64,000 nt of DNA from G965233625 sp965233625 (GTDB lineage Bacteria > Planctomycetota > Planctomycetia > Pirellulales > Pirellulaceae): assembly GCA_965233625.1 (NCBI GenBank), contig OZ247499.1:1550001-1614000 (forward strand). The letters are read 5' to 3'. The notes under the pieces are model-generated. The model was not told the DNA's origin and did not search any database. It worked only from the letters and a program-made list of their open reading frames with translations. The first letter of the stretch is position 1. The number at the start of each line of letters is the position of its first letter. Both the position numbers and the translations under genes were made by a program. This document shows, piece after piece, positions 51,598 to 59,677 of the stretch.

Positions 51598-53082
51598 ATG
51601 TCTGATACAGCCAAAGCGCCAGGACGTGGCAAAAGAACCGTTCAGCTACTCCAGCAGTTTTCTATCCCACTGATCGCTGGCGTTTTTGTAGCCCTCGCGT
51701 TGGCGAATATAAGCTGGCCGATCTATCACCATCTGGTGCACGTACCTGTTTACGAGCTGTTCACCACACCCGTTGACTACGAAGGTCACAGCGCACACGC
51801 GGACGAACACGACGGCGAGCACGGCGCCGGTGAGGGGCACGAAGACGGCGATCACGATGGTGACGACCACAAAGCGGATGATCACAAAGACGGCGAACAC
51901 GCTGATGGTGACGCCGCCCACAAAGACGGTGACGATGCTGATCACGGTGACGCCCATGGTGGTCATGGCCACGGCTGGGGGCATTACTTCACGCTGCACT
52001 TCCTGGTTAACGACATCTTCATGGTGCTGTTCTTTGGCATTGCAGCAAAGGAAATTACGGAGTCCTGCCTGCCAGGCGGTGCACTGAACCCCGTCAAAAA
52101 GGCGGTCAATCCGTTGATGGGCACCATCGGCGGTATCCTGGGCCCTGTTGGTGTGTATCTGGTGCTGAACCTTGCGATGGGCGATCCGGCCTGGGCCAAG
52201 GGTTGGGGTATCCCGACGGCGACGGACATCGCGCTGGCATGGCTAGTCGCACGTTTTGTCTTCGGACAAGGGCACCCAGCGATTAGCTTCCTCTTGCTGC
52301 TGGCTGTGGCTGACGATGCGATCGGGCTGGGAATCATTGCCTTTGCCTATGGCGATCCAGAGAACCCGACCGAATGGATCAACACGTTGTGGATTCTGCC
52401 CGGTATGCTGGCCGCATTCGCATTGCGGAAATTCAACGTCCAGAACTGGGTGCCTTACATTGTTATCGGCGGCGTGTTCTCCTGGTGGGGCTTGTACAGT
52501 GCGCATCTTCACCCGGCATTGGCTCTGGTGTTTATTGTGCCCTTCCTACCCGGTCCGAAACGCGACCTTGGTCTGTACGAAGAAAGCGACGACCACGATG
52601 AGAAGGAAGCTGCCCACCCGCACGATCATGGGCACAGCCCGCTGGAACAGTTTGAACATCAGTTGAAGTTCCCGGTTGATTTCGGCCTGTTCTTCTTCTC
52701 GTTTGCGAATGCTGGCGTGCTGCTTTCGGGTGTGAACAATCTGACCTGGATCGTGCTGCTGGCTCTGCTGGCCGGTAAAACGATAGGTATCACCGCGTTG
52801 TCGTACGGCGGCCAGATGATTGGCTTCCCGCTGCCCAAGGGCATGACCCTGCGGCATCTGGTCGTGGCGGCAGTGATTGCTGGCCTCGGCCTGACGGTGG
52901 CGCTGTTTGTTTCAACGCAGGCCTTCACGCAGCCTGATCTACAGGGCGCCGCCAAAATGGGTGCGTTGCTGTCTGGCGCCGCGGGGCTGCTGGCTTTTGT
53001 GCTTGGAAAAGTACTCGGCGTGCACCTGAACGCAGGTGGTCCGGCTGCCGAAGAAAAGAAGCCGGCGGACGCTGCGGAATAG
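51598..53082 (+). CDS. nhaA: NhaA-family Na+/H+ antiporter with His/Asp-rich loops
   Basis: The 494-residue polytopic protein carries the NhaA core GWGIPTATDIALAWLVARFV and LLLLAVADDAIGLGIIAF; the Asp-Asp pair corresponds to the ion-binding aspartates of E. coli NhaA. It should exchange Na+ (or Li+) for H+. Two features are unusual. Residues 62-129, between the first helix and the next, form a His/Asp/Gly/Glu-rich loop with 15 histidines. A second acidic-His loop (DDHDEKEAAHPHDHGHS) lies at about 325-345. Typical NhaA proteins have neither and are about 100 residues shorter. The loops may bind metal or sense pH. A 10-bp hairpin follows the stop. Confidence 0.85.
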   Translation: MSDTAKAPGRGKRTVQLLQQFSIPLIAGVFVALALANISWPIYHHLVHVPVYELFTTPVDYEGHSAHADEHDGEHGAGEGHEDGDHDGDDHKADDHKDGEHADGDAAHKDGDDADHGDAHGGHGHGWGHYFTLHFLVNDIFMVLFFGIAAKEITESCLPGGALNPVKKAVNPLMGTIGGILGPVGVYLVLNLAMGDPAWAKGWGIPTATDIALAWLVARFVFGQGHPAISFLLLLAVADDAIGLGIIAFAYGDPENPTEWINTLWILPGMLAAFALRKFNVQNWVPYIVIGGVFSWWGLYSAHLHPALALVFIVPFLPGPKRDLGLYEESDDHDEKEAAHPHDHGHSPLEQFEHQLKFPVDFGLFFFSFANAGVLLSGVNNLTWIVLLALLAGKTIGITALSYGGQMIGFPLPKGMTLRHLVVAAVIAGLGLTVALFVSTQAFTQPDLQGAAKMGALLSGAAGLLAFVLGKVLGVHLNAGGPAAEEKKPADAAE

Positions 53083-53101
53083 CCAACTGCAAGTTGCCAG
53101 C

Positions 53102-53129
53102 CCTTCTGCACCACTTAGCGTGCAGAAGG
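53102..53129 (+). terminator. Hairpin downstream of the antiporter gene
   Basis: CCTTCTGCAC and GTGCAGAAGG form a perfect 10-bp stem with an eight-base loop, 20 bases past the nhaA stop. No T run follows, so it may be a factor-assisted terminator or a 3' stabilising hairpin. Confidence 0.5.
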
Positions 53130-53322
53130 TGCGCCTAAGGCGGCTCAGCAGTCGCGATCACTTCTGCGGGCTTCGTGCACCACTTGAGAAAAATGGCTGT
53201 TTGCAGGACGATACAACCCGCAAGCGCGTCCGCGCGCATTGCCGATAGCAAGTGTGTACGCACCCAGCCGTCTGAGAAACCAGGCGGGTCTAGACAATTA
53301 TGGCGAAGCTGGAGGTCGAGGC

Positions 53323-54510
53323 ATGATTCAGAAGAAAACAATCGCAGACGTGGACGTAGCCGGCAAGAAAGTTCTGATCCGTGTCGACTTTAATGTGCCC
53401 TTGAACGACAGTCGTGAAGTGACAGACGACCGCCGCATCCGCATGGCGATTCCCACCATCAAACACGTTCTCGATGGTGGCGGAAGTGTCATTCTGATGA
53501 GCCACCTCGGCCGTCCTGAATCTGCAGAAGACACCAAGTACAGCCTGAAGCCGGCCGCACTCAAATTGGGTGAACTACTGCAACGCCACGTGGAACTGGC
53601 AAGCGATGTTGCCGGCCCCGATTCGCAGGAGAAGGCTGCCGCGATGACACCCGGCGATGTGCTGTTGTTAGAGAACCTGCGTTTTCACAGCGGCGAGAAA
53701 AAGGGCGATGAGCAGCTTGGCAAAGACCTGGCCGCGCTGGCGGACGTCTACTGCAACGACGCCTTTGGCACCTGCCACCGTAAAGACGCTTCGATGCTGA
53801 GCACGCCTCTGGCGATGGGTGATAAGCCCAAAGTCATGGGCTTCCTGGTGGAAAAAGAAATTGAATATCTCAGCAACGTGATCAGCAAGCCGGAACGGCC
53901 CTTTGTGGCGATTCTCGGCGGCGCCAAGGTCAGCGATAAGATCAACGTGATCGAAAACCTGATCGGCATCTGCGACAAGATCCTCATCGGCGGCGCCATG
54001 GCGTACACCTTCTCCCTGGCTCAGGGCGGTAAAGTCGGCGGCAGCCTGGTTGAGAAAGATAAAGTTGATCTAGCCAAAGAGCTAATTGAAAAGGGCGGCG
54101 ACAAGCTGGTTCTGCCCGTGGACACCCACTGCGGCGATGATTTCAAAAGCGACTGCAACAAAGAAGTGGTCAAGTCCGGCGAGATTAACGACGGCTTTGA
54201 AGGGCTGGATATCGGGCCTGAAACGGCCAAGCAGTACGCCGCAGAATTGAAGAACGCCGCGACGGTTGTCTGGAACGGGCCGATGGGCGTGTTTGAAATG
54301 CCGCCTTTTGATGAAGGCACCAAAGCGGTCGCCCAGGCAATTGCCGATAGCTCGGCCACCAGCATCATCGGCGGCGGCGATAGCGCTGCAGCGATTGAGC
54401 AGCTGGGCTTCGCCGATGACGTTACGCACGTCAGCACCGGCGGCGGCGCCAGCCTGGCAATGCTGGAAGGTAAATCGTTTGCTGCGGTGGAAGCACTGGA
54501 CGATAAATAG
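53323..54510 (+). CDS. pgk: Phosphoglycerate kinase
   Basis: ATG 53323 has GGAGG seven bases upstream and yields a 395-residue protein of normal Pgk length; the longer frame adds 28 residues before a typical start. Pgk interconverts 1,3-bisphosphoglycerate and 3-phosphoglycerate with ATP. Motifs are VLIRVDFNVPL, SHLGRPES, ENLRFHSGEKKGDEQ, AFGTCHRKDASM, FVAILGGAKVSDKINVI and the nucleotide region WNGPMGVFEM with IIGGGDSAAAIEQLGF. It stands alone, without gap or tpi beside it, and ends at a terminator shared in sequence with the bioA 3' end. Confidence 0.97.
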   Translation: MIQKKTIADVDVAGKKVLIRVDFNVPLNDSREVTDDRRIRMAIPTIKHVLDGGGSVILMSHLGRPESAEDTKYSLKPAALKLGELLQRHVELASDVAGPDSQEKAAAMTPGDVLLLENLRFHSGEKKGDEQLGKDLAALADVYCNDAFGTCHRKDASMLSTPLAMGDKPKVMGFLVEKEIEYLSNVISKPERPFVAILGGAKVSDKINVIENLIGICDKILIGGAMAYTFSLAQGGKVGGSLVEKDKVDLAKELIEKGGDKLVLPVDTHCGDDFKSDCNKEVVKSGEINDGFEGLDIGPETAKQYAAELKNAATVVWNGPMGVFEMPPFDEGTKAVAQAIADSSATSIIGGGDSAAAIEQLGFADDVTHVSTGGGASLAMLEGKSFAAVEALDDK

Positions 54511-54537
54511 TCAATCGCTTCCCGATCATCACAACGG

Positions 54538-54566
54538 ACCTGCGGAACTAGCCGCAGGTTTTCTTT
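54538..54566 (+). terminator. Intrinsic terminator of pgk, overlapping the bioA 3' end
   Basis: ACCTGCGG and CCGCAGGT make an 8-bp stem with a six-base loop, followed by TTTCTTT. It starts 28 bases after the pgk stop. The convergent bioA gene stops at 54548, inside the loop, so one side of the hairpin is bioA coding sequence. Confidence 0.8.
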
Positions 54567-55927
54567 ACGCCGTTCTCGACCGCCACGCCGATGCGGTCGA
54601 GTTGTTCATCGCTGATCGCCAGCGGCGGCATGATGACAACCACATTGCCGAGCGGACGCAGCCAGACACCTTCACTTAGTGCATGGTCACAAACGGCCTG
54701 CCCCCGGCGTTCTGACCAGTCGAACGGCTCCTGCGTATCGCGGTCGCGGACCAGTTCCACGGCGGCAATCAGGCCCAACTGCCGGATATCGCCTACGTGC
54801 GGGTGTGATTCCAGGCGTGCAAGATGCTCACGTAATCGCTCAGCCTTACGCTGAACTTCTGCCAGCGTGTTCTCTTCGGCAAAGATATTCAGCGATGCCA
54901 AACCGACGGCTGCACCTAGCGGATTTCCCGCGTAGGTGTGCCCGTGGAAGAAGGTTTTGGATTCTGCATAAGTGCCCAGAAAGGCGTCCCAGACTTCCGT
55001 GGTCGTCAGCGTTGCGGCAAGCGGCAGATAACCGCCGGTGATGCCTTTGGCGAGGCAGAGAAAATCGGGGGAAACATCTTCGTGCTCACAGGCGAACATC
55101 TTGCCGGTGCGGCCGAAACCGACGGCGACTTCGTCGAGAATGAGCTTCACATCGTATTTATAGGTTAACTCGCGTACGCCGCGCAGGAAGCCTTCCGGGT
55201 GGCGGATCATTCCGGCGGCGCCTTGAATCAATGACTCGACGACCACGCCGGAAATCTCTTCGTGCTGACTTTGCAGAACTTCTTCAAGCTGACTTAGGTA
55301 ATGGCTGCATGCTTCATCTGCGGCAACACCTGGCGGCAGCCGGTAAGCGTCAGGCGCGGGCAGACGGATGACGTCGAACAGGAGCGGCTGAAACATTTTG
55401 TGAAACCGCTCGACGCCGCCCACGCTTACACTGCCCAGCGTATCGCCGTGATAAGCGCCGTCCAGAGCGACGTAGCGGGTCTTCCTGGTCTTCGGGTTTT
55501 CGCGCTGTTGCCAATACTGGAACGCCATCTTCACGGCGACTTCCACAGCGGTTGAGCCGTTGTCGGAGTAGTAAACGTGGTTCAGCCCCGCGGGGGAAAC
55601 CTCGGTCAGGCGTTTCGCCAGTTCAATCGCCGGGCGGTTCGACATGCCTAGGGCCGTAACATGGGCGACCTGATCAATCTGATCCCGCAACGCCTGATCC
55701 AGCTTAGGATGACGATGTCCGTGCAGGTTGCACCAGAGACTACTCACGCCATCAATCAGTTCGCGGCCGTCGATGCAGGTAATGGTGCAGCCCTGGGCGT
55801 GGTCGATAATGAACGGCTGATACTCCGCCATTTGGGTGAAGGCGTGCCACACAATCTCACGGTCCCACTGCTTCAGTTGGGCGTTGGTAGGCTGGGCAGC
55901 GGTTTCCGTCGCGGCGTCTTTCAACAT
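54548..55927 (-). CDS. bioA: Adenosylmethionine-8-amino-7-oxononanoate aminotransferase
   Basis: The 459-residue class III PLP aminotransferase makes 7,8-diaminononanoate in biotin synthesis, using S-adenosylmethionine as amino donor. Family motifs: WHAFTQMAEYQPFIIDHAQG, DGVSSLWCNLHGHRHPKLD, YYSDNGSTAVEVAVKMAFQY, ALDGAYHGDTLGSVSVGG, LILDEVAVGFGRTGKMFACE and the PLP Lys in LCLAKGITGGYLPLAATLTT. The WHAFTQM start and SSLWCN separate it from other class III enzymes. No bioF, bioD or bioB is adjacent, so the pathway is dispersed. It is convergent with pgk. Confidence 0.95.
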   Translation of the reverse strand: MLKDAATETAAQPTNAQLKQWDREIVWHAFTQMAEYQPFIIDHAQGCTITCIDGRELIDGVSSLWCNLHGHRHPKLDQALRDQIDQVAHVTALGMSNRPAIELAKRLTEVSPAGLNHVYYSDNGSTAVEVAVKMAFQYWQQRENPKTRKTRYVALDGAYHGDTLGSVSVGGVERFHKMFQPLLFDVIRLPAPDAYRLPPGVAADEACSHYLSQLEEVLQSQHEEISGVVVESLIQGAAGMIRHPEGFLRGVRELTYKYDVKLILDEVAVGFGRTGKMFACEHEDVSPDFLCLAKGITGGYLPLAATLTTTEVWDAFLGTYAESKTFFHGHTYAGNPLGAAVGLASLNIFAEENTLAEVQRKAERLREHLARLESHPHVGDIRQLGLIAAVELVRDRDTQEPFDWSERRGQAVCDHALSEGVWLRPLGNVVVIMPPLAISDEQLDRIGVAVENGVKKTCG

Positions 55928-56170
55928 CCGTAGGGTTTTCCTCGAAGAATGCTCAGAGAATGAAAGCCCGGCAGCGAAGTGCGGACATAGTAGTTTGCAG
56001 CGGTGTAACGGTGTGTAGAATAGAGGTCAGGGAGTTTGGATGGACCAGTTTGCAGCCGCACGTTTTCCATCCTACGCAAACAACCGGGGAACGGAACCAC
56101 CCAGCAGCCGCTAGTCTGCTGTTTTACCGCCGATTGGCTTGAGGCGGACGCTGTTTACCATCGGACGATT

Positions 56171-57751
56171 ATGAGCGACCTGACTGCCGATATATTTCTG
56201 GATGTTGTCAGAAAGAGCGAACTTGTCGGCGAAGCTGCGCTGGATCAAGCGATTGAAGATTGCAAAAAACTGCACGATGGCTCACTGCCTGAGTCACCTG
56301 ATGACGTTTCAGACTTCCTGATCAGCCGCGACCTGATCACCGCCTGGCATGCGGAAAAACTGCTCAAGCAGAAGTACAAAGGCTTCTTTCTTAAGAAATA
56401 CAAGCTGCTGGGGCACATCGGCACCGGCGGTATGAGCAGCGTGTATCTGGCCGAACACGTCATGATGAAGCAGCGCCGCGCGGTGAAGGTGCTGCCAAAG
56501 ATGCGCGTGAACGATTCGTCGTATTTAGAGCGGTTCTATCGCGAGGCGCAGGCGTCGGCCAAGCTTACGCACCCCAACATCGTGCGTGCTTACGATGTAG
56601 ACAGTGTCGGCGATACGCACTTTCTGATTATGGAGTTTATCGAGGGCCGCGATCTGCAGATGATCGTCGCCCCGCCCGGCGGCGACAAACAGCCTTTGTC
56701 CGCGGACGAAGCCGCAGGTTACGTCGCGCAGGCCGCTTTAGGGCTTCACCACGCGCACGAGAACGGTCTGATCCACCGCGACGTGAAACCCGCCAATCTG
56801 CTGATCGACAGTAACGGCTGCGTGAAGATTCTGGATCTGGGCCTAGCGTTGTTTTCCAACGATGATAAGCACTCGCTGACCATTGCCCATAACGAGAACG
56901 TGCTGGGAACGGCTGATTATTTGGCGCCGGAACAGGCCATCAACAGCCACAACATTGATAAACGGGCCGACATTTACGGCCTGGGCTGTGTGCTTTATTT
57001 CCTTCTGACGGCCCATGCACCGTTTAACGATGGCTCTCTTGCGCAGCGGATTCTGAAGCATCAGACGGAAGTACCTAAAGATCCGCGTGACGAACAGCCT
57101 TCGATCCCCGCGGAACTGGTCGGCATCTGCATGAAGATGATGCACAAACAGCCAGAACACCGCTACCAGACCGCCCAGGAAGTCTCCGGGCTGTTGAACG
57201 CCTGGCTCGCCAGCCGGGGGCACGTTGTGGGCGTGGTTGCCGATGACTCCTCGACCAAGCTGTCCGCCGCTGCCGCCATCGCCAGCGAGATGAAAGCCAA
57301 CGGAAGGTTTGGCGCCCCTCATAAGATGGTCGCACCACCAGGAGCAAAACCGCCTAAACCCGCCTCAGGACGCAGCCGCACTAAACAGCCTGCCTTGAAA
57401 GTCGCCAAGGCAATTGAAGATCCGGCGCCTGCTGCCAACAAACAAACGCCCGCCCGCAATGGCAATCCTTTGCCTGCGATTTCAACGGGAAGCGGCCCGA
57501 AGCCGGCAACAGGTAGCAGCCCGGCGCCGATCATCAATACGGCCGTGAACGAGGGGCAAGCAGCCGCGTCACAAAACAACAACGGCGCCGGAAACGTTTC
57601 TACCAGCGGGCCGGTCAGCGTTCTGCACGAACGCCGGGCGCGGCAGGGGCGAGGCAACGCGCAGATGCTGTTCGTCTGGCTTGGCGTCGGCGCCGTTGGC
57701 ATGGTGCTGGCAGTGCTAGTCGCGGCGCTGGCGATCTTCTTCAACGTGTAA
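56171..57751 (+). CDS. Tail-anchored Ser/Thr protein kinase (planctomycete type)
   Basis: The start at ATG 56171 gives 526 residues; the open frame upstream to 56036 is poor protein sequence. An N-terminal helical module (15-75, containing FLISRDLITAWHAEKLLKQK) common in planctomycete kinases precedes the catalytic domain: IGTGGMSSVYLAEH, ATP Lys in RRAVKVLP, catalytic loop LIHRDVKPANLLID, and DLG instead of DFG in KILDLGLALF. The Asp is kept, so activity is possible. A Pro/Ala/Asn-rich linker leads to a C-terminal membrane helix (WLGVGAVGMVLAVLVAALAI) with almost nothing outside, so it lacks a sensor domain, unlike the kinase at 22488. Confidence 0.92.
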   Translation: MSDLTADIFLDVVRKSELVGEAALDQAIEDCKKLHDGSLPESPDDVSDFLISRDLITAWHAEKLLKQKYKGFFLKKYKLLGHIGTGGMSSVYLAEHVMMKQRRAVKVLPKMRVNDSSYLERFYREAQASAKLTHPNIVRAYDVDSVGDTHFLIMEFIEGRDLQMIVAPPGGDKQPLSADEAAGYVAQAALGLHHAHENGLIHRDVKPANLLIDSNGCVKILDLGLALFSNDDKHSLTIAHNENVLGTADYLAPEQAINSHNIDKRADIYGLGCVLYFLLTAHAPFNDGSLAQRILKHQTEVPKDPRDEQPSIPAELVGICMKMMHKQPEHRYQTAQEVSGLLNAWLASRGHVVGVVADDSSTKLSAAAAIASEMKANGRFGAPHKMVAPPGAKPPKPASGRSRTKQPALKVAKAIEDPAPAANKQTPARNGNPLPAISTGSGPKPATGSSPAPIINTAVNEGQAAASQNNNGAGNVSTSGPVSVLHERRARQGRGNAQMLFVWLGVGAVGMVLAVLVAALAIFFNV

Positions 57752-57932
57752 CTTTGCCGCCATCGTGTTCGTAGCATGCCAGATGGCTGGCGGCGTTTGA
57801 TGCGTTCTCAGTCTGGATTGCGGCGTTTCTGCAACGCCGTTATGATCGCCCGGAATTTTGCCCGCAAGGTGCAGAGCCGCGTCATGGATGCCACGGTTCT
57901 GGCAGGGTGTTTGTCAGGAATGGATGCTTGCA

Positions 57933-59024
57933 ATGAATACTTCCGCCGCTCAGCAACAGCCTGTCCGCTTTGAAATACTAAGCTGGGGACGCGACGTCAT
58001 TCGCACCGAAGCCGCCGCCCTCAGCGATCTGGCGGCCACACTGGGCGAAGACTTCCGCCAGGTCGTAGAAGCTGTGCTAAACTGCCGCGGCAGCGTGCTG
58101 GTGACCGGCATGGGGAAGTGCGGCTACATCGCACAGAAAATCTCGGCCACCCTGGCTTCAACGGGCACTCCCAGCCATTTCCTGCACCCGGCTGAAGCCA
58201 TCCACGGCGACCTAGGTCGAATTGGACCGGGCGACCTGCTGCTGGTGCTTTCGTTCAGTGGTGAAACGGCGGAGATTGTCGATATCCTGCCGTCGTTGCG
58301 GAATCTCTCGGCGGGTATTCTGGCGTTCACAGCCTCACGGCACACCACATTGGGCAAATATGCCGATACGACCATCGAGCTTGGCGCCTTGAAAGAAGCG
58401 GGCGAGCATCAACTGGCGCCATCTTCCAGCACCACCACCATGCTTGCATTAGGCGATGCCGTGGCGCTGACCGTCAGCCGGGCACGCCGGTTCCAGCCGA
58501 CGGACTTTGTCAAGTTTCATCCTGGTGGAAGCCTGGGCCGCAAACTGGCGACCGTGGAACAGTGCATGCGGCCGCTGGAAGAATGCCGCACAGCGGAAGA
58601 AACGCTTTCCGTCCGCGAGACACTCACCGCGACATGCCGCCCCGGTCGGCGCAGCGGCGCCATCCTGGTGACGGGAAGCGACGGTAGACTCGCCGGCATC
58701 TTCACCGATAGCGATCTGGCGAAGCTGCTCGAACGGCGGCAGGATAACCTGATCGACGGGCCGCTATCCGCCGTAATGACCAGCCAGCCCGTCACCATCG
58801 CCACCGGCTCGATGATGAGCCAGGCCATGCTGCTGCTTACGGATGGCAAGTTGAGCGAACTGCCCGTAGTGGACGAAGATGGCAAGCCCGCGGGTTTGAT
58901 TGACATCACCGATGTCGTGGGGCTGACTCCCCCGGGCGATGGCGCCCCGGCATCTGCAGGCGGTCCAGATACGGTAAACTTCCTGTCAGTTGTGCAAGCT
59001 AACATTAGCCACAACCGCAAGTAG
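57933..59024 (+). CDS. kdsD: D-arabinose-5-phosphate isomerase (SIS + two CBS domains)
   Basis: KdsD/KpsF converts ribulose-5-phosphate to arabinose-5-phosphate for KdsA. From ATG 57933 (363 aa) the SIS domain has VTGMGKCGYIAQKISATLAS, HPAEAIHGDLGRIGPGDLL and SFSGETAEIVDILP, and the substrate-binding LAPSSSTTTMLALGDA with FKFHP-like FVKFHPGGSLGRKL. Two CBS domains follow, with GAILVTGSDGRLAGIFTDSD and LPVVDEDGKPAGLIDITDVV. An in-frame ATG at 57924 lies closer to AGGAA at 57916, so the start is uncertain. kdsC follows 66 bp downstream. Confidence 0.94.
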   Translation: MNTSAAQQQPVRFEILSWGRDVIRTEAAALSDLAATLGEDFRQVVEAVLNCRGSVLVTGMGKCGYIAQKISATLASTGTPSHFLHPAEAIHGDLGRIGPGDLLLVLSFSGETAEIVDILPSLRNLSAGILAFTASRHTTLGKYADTTIELGALKEAGEHQLAPSSSTTTMLALGDAVALTVSRARRFQPTDFVKFHPGGSLGRKLATVEQCMRPLEECRTAEETLSVRETLTATCRPGRRSGAILVTGSDGRLAGIFTDSDLAKLLERRQDNLIDGPLSAVMTSQPVTIATGSMMSQAMLLLTDGKLSELPVVDEDGKPAGLIDITDVVGLTPPGDGAPASAGGPDTVNFLSVVQANISHNRK

Positions 59025-59090
59025 ACCGTACTGGCGTCGCACGTGCGACGCGAACCATTGAACCGTGCACTGCGTAGAGATTCCGCGTAG

Positions 59091-59612
59091 ATGAAGATTG
59101 AACAGCGGCTGAAGAATATTGAACTGCTACTCTCGGACGTAGACGGCGTGATGTCCGACGGCGGCATTATCTACGACAATCAGGGCATCGAAACCAAACG
59201 GTTCAACGTCCGCGACGGGCTGGGCATCAAGCTCTGGCAGCGTGCCGGTTACAAGTTCGGCGTTGTCACGGCGCGAAATTCACAGATTGTGAAGATGCGT
59301 CTGGCGGAATTGTCCGTGGATATTGTCCGTCAGGGCCGGTCCGACAAATTGCCGGTTGTGCAGGAGATCATCGCCGACCTGGGGTTAAACGCAAGCCAGG
59401 TGGCCTACATCGGCGACGACCTGCCAGACCTGCCTGTGATTTCGACGGTCGGGCTGGGCGTCGCGGTGGCCGATGCGGCGGAAGAAGTGCGGTCGGCGGC
59501 TTCGCTGGTGTGCAAACGTAATGGCGGTGACGGAGTGGTTCGCGAGGTCGTGGAAATGATTCTCAAGGCAAAGAAAAGCTGGGAAGACCTGATCCGCATC
59601 TATCAGGTATAA
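59091..59612 (+). CDS. kdsC: 3-deoxy-D-manno-octulosonate 8-phosphate phosphatase (HAD family)
   Basis: The 173-residue cap-less HAD phosphatase has the catalytic motif LLSDVDGVMSDGGIIYD (nucleophile Asp and acid/base Asp), then GLGIKLWQRAGYKFGVVTAR and YIGDDLPDLPVISTVGLGVA for the metal site. It removes phosphate from Kdo-8-phosphate. The order kdsD, kdsC and then an OstA-like gene is that of the E. coli kdsD-kdsC-lptC-lptA cluster. Size and motifs are normal for KdsC. Confidence 0.93.
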   Translation: MKIEQRLKNIELLLSDVDGVMSDGGIIYDNQGIETKRFNVRDGLGIKLWQRAGYKFGVVTARNSQIVKMRLAELSVDIVRQGRSDKLPVVQEIIADLGLNASQVAYIGDDLPDLPVISTVGLGVAVADAAEEVRSAASLVCKRNGGDGVVREVVEMILKAKKSWEDLIRIYQV

Positions 59613-59677
59613 GCCGCCGCCGGGATCAACAGGCGCCAGACGCAACGGATTGCAATTCATAGAAACAAGGACGGACC

